Origin: Rhytidiadelphus loreus
Lineage: Eukaryota; Streptophyta; Bryopsida; Hypnales; Hylocomiaceae
NCBI GenBank assembly: GCA_947034895.1
Contig: OX344763.1
Span: 56,047,025-56,111,024, forward strand
Direction of reading: 5' to 3'
DNA length: 64,000 nt
Under the pieces are notes generated by a model. That model saw nothing but the letters and a program-made list of their open reading frames with translations. It was not told the origin of the DNA and made no database searches. Positions 52,346 through 61,965 of this stretch are shown piece by piece. Every line of letters starts with the position of its first letter. Position 1 is the first letter of the stretch. Made by a program: the position numbers and the translations under genes.

Positions 52346-53455
52346 CATTCAAAACAATATGCACGTTCGGGTAGTCACTGTCTATGATTTTGTGTGTGAA
52401 ACTAAAAATTGGGGCAACGTTCTTGCCTTGTACTTTAATGACTGTTCAAAGAAATATAATGTCATGGAAATTCATGTAAAGAAAATGGTAAAACATGTTT
52501 GTGCAAGTTGCACTTATTTCTAAACTCATGCATTCAAAACAATATGCACGTTCGGGTAGTCACTGTCTATGATTTTGTGTGTGAAACTAAAAATTGGGGC
52601 AACGTTCTTGCCTTGTACTTTAATGACTGTTCAAAAAAATATAATGTCATGGAAATTCATGTAAAGAAAATGGTAAAACATGTTTGTGCAAGTTGCATTT
52701 ATTTCTAAACTCATGCATTCCAAACAATATGCACGTTCGGATAGTCACTGTCTATGATTTTGTGTGTGAAACTAAAAATTGGGGCAACGTTCTTGCCTTG
52801 TACTTTAATGACTATTCAAAAAAATATAATGTCATGGAAATTCATGTAAAGAAAATGGTAAAACATGTTTGTGCAAGTTGCACTTATTTCTAAACTCATG
52901 CATTCAAAACAATATGCACGTTCGGGTAGTCACTGTCTATGATTTTGTGTGTGAAACTAAAAATTGGGGCAACGTTCTTGCCTTGTACTTTAATGACTAT
53001 TCAAAAAAATATAATGTCATGGAAATTCATGTAAAGAAAATGGTAAAACATGTTTGTGCAAGTTGCATTTATTTCTAAACTCATGCATTCAAAACAATAT
53101 GCACGTTCGGGTAGTCACTGTCTATGATTTTGTGTGTGAAACTAAAAATTGGGGCAACGTTCTTGCCTTGTACTTTAATGACTATTCAAAAAAATATAAT
53201 GTCATGGAAATTCATGTAAAGAAAATGGTAAAACATGTTTGTGCAAGTTGCACTTATTTCTAAACTCATGCATTCAAAACAATATGCACGTTCGGGTAGT
53301 CACTGTCTATGATTTTGTGTGTGAAACTAAAAATTGGGGCAACGTTCTTGCCTTGTAGTTTAATGACTATTCAAAAAAATATAATGTCATGGAAATTCAT
53401 GTAAAGAAAATGGTAAAACATGTTTGTGCAAGTTGCACTTATTCCTAAACTCATG
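52346..53455. repeat. 6-monomer unit (1110 bp), copy 1
   Basis: The order is A (TTCAAAG, CACTTATT), A (TTCAAAAAAAT), A with CATTCCAAAC and TTCGGATAG, A, A, and A with TAGTTTAATG. It repeats at +1110. A looser seven-monomer relative lies upstream at about 51051-52345, with one more TTCAAAAAAAT-type A unit and TTCAAGAAAATAT in its sixth unit. Confidence 0.87.
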
Positions 53456-54565
53456 CATTCAAAACAATATGCACGTTCGGGTAGTCACTGTCTATGATTT
53501 TGTGTGTGAAACTAAAAATTGGGGCAACGTTCTTGCCTTGTACTTTAATGACTGTTCAAAGAAATATAATGTCATGGAAATTCATGTAAAGAAAATGGTA
53601 AAACATGTTTGTGCAAGTTGCACTTATTTCTAAACTCATGCATTCAAAACAATATGCACGTTCGGGTAGTCACTGTCTATGATTTTGTGTGTGAAACTAA
53701 AAATTGGGGCAACGTTCTTGCCTTGTACTTTAATGACTGTTCAAAAAAATATAATGTCATGGAAATTCATGTAAAGAAAATGGTAAAACATGTTTGTGCA
53801 AGTTGCATTTATTTCTAAACTCATGCATTCCAAACAATATGCACGTTCGGATAGTCACTGTCTATGATTTTGTGTGTGAAACTAAAAATTGGGGCAACGT
53901 TCTTGCCTTGTACTTTAATGACTATTCAAAAAAATATAATGTCATGGAAATTCATGTAAAGAAAATGGTAAAACATGTTTGTGCAAGTTGCACTTATTTC
54001 TAAACTCATGCATTCAAAACAATATGCACGTTCGGGTAGTCACTGTCTATGATTTTGTGTGTGAAACTAAAAATTGGGGCAACGTTCTTGCCTTGTACTT
54101 TAATGACTATTCAAAAAAATATAATGTCATGGAAATTCATGTAAAGAAAATGGTAAAACATGTTTGTGCAAGTTGCATTTATTTCTAAACTCATGCATTC
54201 AAAACAATATGCACGTTCGGGTAGTCACTGTCTATGATTTTGTGTGTGAAACTAAAAATTGGGGCAACGTTCTTGCCTTGTACTTTAATGACTATTCAAA
54301 AAAATATAATGTCATGGAAATTCATGTAAAGAAAATGGTAAAACATGTTTGTGCAAGTTGCACTTATTTCTAAACTCATGCATTCAAAACAATATGCACG
54401 TTCGGGTAGTCACTGTCTATGATTTTGTGTGTGAAACTAAAAATTGGGGCAACGTTCTTGCCTTGTAGTTTAATGACTATTCAAAAAAATATAATGTCAT
54501 GGAAATTCATGTAAAGAAAATGGTAAAACATGTTTGTGCAAGTTGCACTTATTCCTAAACTCATG
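53456..54565. repeat. 6-monomer unit (1110 bp), copy 2
   Basis: Direct tandem copy of 52346-53455. The TAG unit at its end again carries GCACTTATTCC. A third copy starts at 54566 but departs at the second monomer, which has AAATCAGGGC. Confidence 0.87.
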
Positions 54566-55490
54566 CATTCAAAACAATATGCACGTTCGGGTAGTCACTG
54601 TCTATGATTTTGTGTGTGAAACTAAAAATTGGGGCAACGTTCTTGCCTTGTACTTTAATGACTGTTCAAAGAAATATAATGTCATGGAAATTCATGTAAA
54701 GAAAATGGTAAAACATGTTTGTGCAAGTTGCACTTATTTCTAAACTCATGCATTCAAAACAATATGCACGTTCGGGTAGTCACTGTCTATGATTTTGTGT
54801 GTGAAACTAAAAATCAGGGCAACGTTCTTGCCTTGTACTTTAATGACTGTTCAAAAAAATATAATGTCATGGAAATTCATGTAAAGAAAATGGTAAAACA
54901 TGTTTGTGCAAGTTGCACTTATTCCTAAACTCATGCATTCAAAACAATATGCACGTTCGGGTAGTCACTGTCTATGATTTTGTGTGTGAAACTAAAAATT
55001 GGGGCAACGTTCTTGCCTTGTACTTTAATGACTGTTCAAAGAAATATAATGTCATGGAAATTCATGTAAAGAAAATGGTAAAACATGTTTGTGCAAGTTG
55101 CATTTATTCCTAAACTCATGCATTCAAAACAATATGCACGTTCGGGTAGTCACTGTCTATGATTTTGTGTGTGAAACTAAAAATTGAGGCAACGTTCTTG
55201 CCTTGTACTTTAATGACTATTCAAAAAAATATATTGTCATGGAAATTCACGTAAAGAAAATAGTAAAACATGTTTGTGCAAGTTGCATTTATTTCTAAAC
55301 TCATGCCTTGAAAACTATATGCACGTTTGGGTGGTCACTTTGAATGATTTTGTGCGTGAAACTAAAAATTGGGGCAATGTTCCTGCCTTGAACTTTAATG
55401 ATTGTCCCAAAAAATATAATGTCAAGAGAATTCACGTAAAGAAAATGGTAAAACATGTTTGTGCAAGTTGCATTTATTTCTAAACTCATG
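54381..55490. repeat. 6-monomer set, copied at +1850
   Basis: The order TAG unit with GCACTTATTCC, A, CAGGG unit with GCACTTATTCC, A, A with CACGTAAAGAAAATAG, and CATGCCTTG B monomer recurs at 56231-57340. Differences are AATTGAGGC and ATATATTGTC here (55121 unit) versus AATTGGGGC and ATATAATGTC there, and GATTGTCCCAAAA here versus GATTGTCCAAAAA there. Confidence 0.83.
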
Positions 55491-58400
55491 CATTCAAAAC
55501 AATATGCACGTTCGGGTAGTCACTGTCTATGATTTTGTGCGTGAAACTAAAAATTGGGGCAATGTTCCTGCCTTGAACTTTAATGATTGTCCAAAAAAAT
55601 ATAATGTCAAGAGAATTCACGTAAAGAAAATGGTAAAACATGTTTGTGCAAGTTGCATTTATTCCTAAACTCATGCATTCAAAACAATATGCACGTTCGG
55701 GTAGTCACTGTCTATGATTTTGTGTGTGAAACTAAAAATTGGGGCAACGTTCTTGCCTTGTACTTTAATGACTATTCAAAAAAATTTAATGTCATGGAAA
55801 TTCATGTAAAGAAAATGGTAAAACATGTTTGTGCAAGTTGCATTTATTCCTAAACTCATGCATTCAAAACAATATGCACGTTCGGGTAGTCACTGTCTAT
55901 GATTTTGTGTGTGAAACTAAAAATTGAGGCAACGATCTTGCCTTGTACTTTAATGACTATTCAAAAAAATATAATGTCATGGAAATTCATGTAAAGAAAA
56001 TGGTAAAACATGTTTGTGCAAGTTGCATTTATTTCTAAACTCATGCATTCAAAACAATATGCACGTTCGGGTAGTCACTGTCTATGATTTTGTGTGTGAA
56101 ACTAAAAATTGGGGCAACGTTCTTGCCTTGTACTTTAATGACTATTCAAAAAAATATAATGTCATGGAAATTCATGTAAAGAAAATGGTAAAACATGTTT
56201 GTGCAAGTTGCACTTATTTCTAAACTCATGCATTCAAAACAATATGCACGTTCGGGTAGTCACTGTCTATGATTTTGTGTGTGAAACTAAAAATTGGGGC
56301 AACGTTCTTGCCTTGTAGTTTAATGACTATTCAAAAAAATATAATGTCATGGAAATTCATGTAAAGAAAATGGTAAAACATGTTTGTGCAAGTTGCACTT
56401 ATTCCTAAACTCATGCATTCAAAACAATATGCACGTTCGGGTAGTCACTGTCTATGATTTTGTGTGTGAAACTAAAAATTGGGGCAACGTTCTTGCCTTG
56501 TACTTTAATGACTGTTCAAAGAAATATAATGTCATGGAAATTCATGTAAAGAAAATGGTAAAACATGTTTGTGCAAGTTGCACTTATTTCTAAACTCATG
56601 CATTCAAAACAATATGCACGTTCGGGTAGTCACTGTCTATGATTTTGTGTGTGAAACTAAAAATCAGGGCAACGTTCTTGCCTTGTACTTTAATGACTGT
56701 TCAAAAAAATATAATGTCATGGAAATTCATGTAAAGAAAATGGTAAAACATGTTTGTGCAAGTTGCACTTATTCCTAAACTCATGCATTCAAAACAATAT
56801 GCACGTTCGGGTAGTCACTGTCTATGATTTTGTGTGTGAAACTAAAAATTGGGGCAACGTTCTTGCCTTGTACTTTAATGACTGTTCAAAGAAATATAAT
56901 GTCATGGAAATTCATGTAAAGAAAATGGTAAAACATGTTTGTGCAAGTTGCATTTATTCCTAAACTCATGCATTCAAAACAATATGCACGTTCGGGTAGT
57001 CACTGTCTATGATTTTGTGTGTGAAACTAAAAATTGGGGCAACGTTCTTGCCTTGTACTTTAATGACTATTCAAAAAAATATAATGTCATGGAAATTCAC
57101 GTAAAGAAAATAGTAAAACATGTTTGTGCAAGTTGCATTTATTTCTAAACTCATGCCTTGAAAACTATATGCACGTTTGGGTGGTCACTTTGAATGATTT
57201 TGTGCGTGAAACTAAAAATTGGGGCAATGTTCCTGCCTTGAACTTTAATGATTGTCCAAAAAAATATAATGTCAAGAGAATTCACGTAAAGAAAATGGTA
57301 AAACATGTTTGTGCAAGTTGCATTTATTTCTAAACTCATGCATTCAAAACATAATGCACGTTCGGGTAGTCACTGTCTATGATTTTGTGTGTGAAACTAA
57401 AAATTGGGGCAACGTTCTTGCCTTGTACTTTAATGACTGTTCGAAGAAATATAATGTCATGGAAATTCATGTAAAGAAAATGGTAAAACATGTTTGTGCA
57501 AGTTGCATTTATTCCTAAACTCATGCATTCAAAACAATATGCACGTTCGGGTAGTCACTGTCTATGATTTTGTGTGTGAAACTAAAAATTGGGGCAACGT
57601 TCTTGCCTTGTACTTTAATGACTATTCAAAAAAATATAATGTCATGGAAATTCATGTAAAGAAAATGGTAAAACATGTTTGTGCAAGTTGCATTTATTTC
57701 TAAACTCATGCATTCAAAACAATATGCACGTTCGGGTAGTCACTGTCTATGATTTTGTGTGTGAAACTAAAAATTGGGGCAACGTTCTTGCCTTGTACTT
57801 TAATGACTATTCAAAAAAATATAATGTCATGGAAATTCATGTAAAGAAAATGGTAAAACATGTTTGTGCAAGTTGCATTTATTCCTAAACTCATGCATTC
57901 AAAACAATATGCACGTTCGGGTAGTCACTGTCTATGATTTTGTGTGTGAAACTAAAAATTGAGGCAACGATCTTGCCTTGTACTTTAATGACTATTCAAA
58001 AAAATATAATGTCATGGAAATTCACGTAAAGAAAATAGTAAAACATGTTTGTGCAAGTTGCATTTATTTCTAAACTCATGCATTCAAAACAATATGCACG
58101 TTCGGGTAGTCACTGTCTATGATTTTGTGTGTGAAACTAAAAATTGGGGCAACGTTCTTGCCTTGTACTTTAATGACTGTTCAAAGAAATATAATGTCAT
58201 CGAAATTCATGTAAAGAAAATGGTAAAACATGTTTGTGCAAGTTGCACTTATTTCTAAACTCATGCATTCAAAACAATATGCACGTTCGGGTAGTCACTG
58301 TCTATGATTTTGTGTGTGAAACTAAAAATTGGGGCAACGTTCTTGCCTTGTAGTTTAATGACTATTCAAAAAAATATAATGTCATGGAAATTCACGTAAA

Positions 58401-58635
58401 GAAAATAGTAAAACATGTTTGTGCAAGTTGCATTTATTTCTAAACTCATGCATTCAAAACAATATGCACGTTCGGGTAGTCACTGTCTATGATTTTGTGT
58501 GTGAAACTAAAAATTGGGGCAACGTTCTTGCCTTGTAGTTTAATGACTATTCAAAAAAATATATTGTCATGGAAATTCACGTAAAGAAAATAGTAAAACA
58601 TGTTTGTGCAAGTTGCATTTATTTCTAAACTCATG
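55306..58635. repeat. 18-monomer block, copy 1 (3330 bp)
   Basis: Copied directly downstream at +3330. Markers in order are CATGCCTTG B with GTCCCAAAA, the A/B chimera (55491), AAAAATTTAATG (55676), CAACGATCTTG (55861 and 57896), the CAGGG unit, CATGCCTTG B, CATTCAAAACATAATGC (57341) and GTCATCGAAATTC (58081). Similarity begins slightly before the block, at ATATATTGTC (about 55230). Confidence 0.9.
55491..55675. repeat. Chimeric monomer A-to-B
   Basis: A states hold at 5, 11, 23, 28 and 35-38, then B states from 50 onward (GTGCGTG, CAATGTTCC, GAACTTT, GTCCAAA, GTCAAGAGAATTC). The switch lies at 39-49, within ATGATTTTGTG, which both classes share. It follows a full B monomer directly. The copy is at 58821. 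Confidence 0.88.
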
Positions 58636-61600
58636 CCTTGAAAACTATATGCACGTTTGGGTGGTCACTTTGAATGATTTTGTGCGTGAAACTAAAAATT
58701 GGGGCAATGTTCCTGCCTTGAACTTTAATGATTGTCCCAAAAAATATAATGTCAAGAGAATTCACGTAAAGAAAATGGTAAAACATGTTTGTGCAAGTTG
58801 CATTTATTTCTAAACTCATGCATTCAAAACAATATGCACGTTCGGGTAGTCACTGTCTATGATTTTGTGCGTGAAACTAAAAATTGGGGCAATGTTCCTG
58901 CCTTGAACTTTAATGATTGTCCAAAAAAATATAATGTCAAGAGAATTCACGTAAAGAAAATGGTAAAACATGTTTGTGCAAGTTGCATTTATTCCTAAAC
59001 TCATGCATTCAAAACAATATGCACGTTCGGGTAGTCACTGTCTATGATTTTGTGTGTGAAACTAAAAATTGGGGCAACGTTCTTGCCTTGTACTTTAATG
59101 ACTATTCAAAAAAATTTAATGTCATGGAAATTCATGTAAAGAAAATGGTAAAACATGTTTGTGCAAGTTGCATTTATTCCTAAACTCATGCATTCAAAAC
59201 AATATGCACGTTCGGGTAGTCACTGTCTATGATTTTGTGTGTGAAACTAAAAATTGAGGCAACGATCTTGCCTTGTACTTTAATGACTATTCAAAAAAAT
59301 ATAATGTCATGGAAATTCATGTAAAGAAAATGGTAAAACATGTTTGTGCAAGTTGCATTTATTTCTAAACTCATGCATTCAAAACAATATGCACGTTCGG
59401 GTAGTCACTGTCTATGATTTTGTGTGTGAAACTAAAAATTGGGGCAACGTTCTTGCCTTGTACTTTAATGACTATTCAAAAAAATATAATGTCATGGAAA
59501 TTCATGTAAAGAAAATGGTAAAACATGTTTGTGCAAGTTGCACTTATTTCTAAACTCATGCATTCAAAACAATATGCACGTTCGGGTAGTCACTGTCTAT
59601 GATTTTGTGTGTGAAACTAAAAATTGGGGCAACGTTCTTGCCTTGTAGTTTAATGACTATTCAAAAAAATATAATGTCATGGAAATTCATGTAAAGAAAA
59701 TGGTAAAACATGTTTGTGCAAGTTGCACTTATTCCTAAACTCATGCATTCAAAACAATATGCACGTTCGGGTAGTCACTGTCTATGATTTTGTGTGTGAA
59801 ACTAAAAATTGGGGCAACGTTCTTGCCTTGTACTTTAATGACTGTTCAAAGAAATATAATGTCATGGAAATTCATGTAAAGAAAATGGTAAAACATGTTT
59901 GTGCAAGTTGCACTTATTTCTAAACTCATGCATTCAAAACAATATGCACGTTCGGGTAGTCACTGTCTATGATTTTGTGTGTGAAACTAAAAATCAGGGC
60001 AACGTTCTTGCCTTGTACTTTAATGACTGTTCAAAAAAATATAATGTCATGGAAATTCATGTAAAGAAAATGGTAAAACATGTTTGTGCAAGTTGCACTT
60101 ATTCCTAAACTCATGCATTCAAAACAATATGCACGTTCGGGTAGTCACTGTCTATGATTTTGTGTGTGAAACTAAAAATTGGGGCAACGTTCTTGCCTTG
60201 TACTTTAATGACTGTTCAAAGAAATATAATGTCATGGAAATTCATGTAAAGAAAATGGTAAAACATGTTTGTGCAAGTTGCATTTATTCCTAAACTCATG
60301 CATTCAAAACAATATGCACGTTCGGGTAGTCACTGTCTATGATTTTGTGTGTGAAACTAAAAATTGAGGCAACGTTCTTGCCTTGTACTTTAATGACTAT
60401 TCAAAAAAATATAATGTCATGGAAATTCACGTAAAGAAAATAGTAAAACATGTTTGTGCAAGTTGCATTTATTTCTAAACTCATGCCTTGAAAACTATAT
60501 GCACGTTTGGGTGGTCACTTTGAATGATTTTGTGCGTGAAACTAAAAATTGGGGCAATGTTCCTGCCTTGAACTTTAATGATTGTCCAAAAAAATATAAT
60601 GTCAAGAGAATTCACGTAAAGAAAATGGTAAAACATGTTTGTGCAAGTTGCATTTATTTCTAAACTCATGCATTCAAAACATAATGCACGTTCGGGTAGT
60701 CACTGTCTATGATTTTGTGTGTGAAACTAAAAATTGGGGCAACGTTCTTGCCTTGTACTTTAATGACTGTTCGAAGAAATATAATGTCATGGAAATTCAT
60801 GTAAAGAAAATGGTAAAACATGTTTGTGCAAGTTGCATTTATTCCTAAACTCATGCATTCAAAACAATATGCACGTTCGGGTAGTCACTGTCTATGATTT
60901 TGTGTGTGAAACTAAAAATTGGGGCAACGTTCTTGCCTTGTACTTTAATGACTATTCAAAAAAATATAATGTCATGGAAATTCATGTAAAGAAAATGGTA
61001 AAACATGTTTGTGCAAGTTGCATTTATTTCTAAACTCATGCATTCAAAACAATATGCACGTTCGGGTAGTCACTGTCTATGATTTTGTGTGTGAAACTAA
61101 AAATTGGGGCAACGTTCTTGCCTTGTACTTTAATGACTATTCAAAAAAATATAATGTCATGGAAATTCATGTAAAGAAAATGGTAAAACATGTTTGTGCA
61201 AGTTGCATTTATTCCTAAACTCATGCATTCAAAACAATATGCACGTTCGGGTAGTCACTGTCTATGATTTTGTGTGTGAAACTAAAAATTGAGGCAACGA
61301 TCTTGCCTTGTACTTTAATGACTATTCAAAAAAATATAATGTCATGGAAATTCACGTAAAGAAAATAGTAAAACATGTTTGTGCAAGTTGCATTTATTTC
61401 TAAACTCATGCATTCAAAACAATATGCACGTTCGGGTAGTCACTGTCTATGATTTTGTGTGTGAAACTAAAAATTGGGGCAACGTTCTTGCCTTGTACTT
61501 TAATGACTGTTCAAAGAAATATAATGTCATCGAAATTCATGTAAAGAAAATGGTAAAACATGTTTGTGCAAGTTGCACTTATTTCTAAACTCATGCATTC

Positions 61601-61715
61601 AAAACAATATGCACGTTCGGGTAGTCACTGTCTATGATTTTGTGTGTGAAACTAAAAATTGGGGCAACGTTCTTGCCTTGTAGTTTAATGACTATTCAAA
61701 AAAATATAATGTCAT
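58636..61715. repeat. 18-monomer block, copy 2 (about 3.1 kb retained)
   Basis: Same marker order as 55306-58385. Differences are AATTGAGGC (60366) where copy 1 has AATTGGGGC (57036). It ends near 61715, where copy 1 reads TTCACGTAAAGAAAATAG and this one reads TTCATGTAAAGAAAATGG. Confidence 0.89.
58821..59005. repeat. Chimeric monomer A-to-B, copy of the 55491 unit
   Basis: Same switch point and flanks as at 55491, offset 3330, so it was copied by the block duplication. Confidence 0.88.
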
Positions 61716-61780
61716 GGAAATTCATGTAAAGAAAATGGTAAAACATGTTTGTGCAAGTTGCATTTATTTCTAAACTCATG

Positions 61781-61965
61781 CATTCAAAACAATATGCACG
61801 TTTGGGTGGTCACTTTGAATGATTTTGTGTGTGAAACTAAAAATTGGGGCAACGTTCTTGCCTTGTACTTTAATGACTGTTCAAAGAAATATAATGTCAT
61901 CGAAATTCATGTAAAGAAAATGGTAAAACATGTTTGTGCAAGTTGCACTTATTTCTAAACTCATG
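61781..61965. repeat. Type A monomer with a short internal B patch
   Basis: A states at 5 and 11 (CATTCAAAACAATATG), B states at 23-38 (GTTTGGGTGG and CACTTTGAAT), A states from 50 on (GTGTGTG, CAACGTTC) and GTCATCGAAATTC as in the neighbouring unit at 61411. The tract is 16 bases at minimum and about 37 at maximum. Its outer sequence matches the 61411 monomer, which makes a short conversion event the simplest reading. Confidence 0.87.

Larger units (their letters stand above)
50126..55305. repeat. B-free domain: 28 consecutive type A monomers
   Basis: No monomer in this 5180-base stretch carries the B states at 5, 11, 23 or 35-38. It is the longest B-free run in the window. AATTGCGGC units occur at 50126 and 50496 and CATTCCAAAC units at 50681, 51421, 52716 and 53826. 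The EcoRI site of type B is absent throughout. Confidence 0.88.

Noticed and set aside
57341..57525. Inversion or indel at CATTCAAAACATAATGC
   Set aside because: The unit is still 185 bases. CATAATGC versus CAATATGC is two substitutions (or a compensated slip), and it recurs at 60671 because of the 3330-base duplication.
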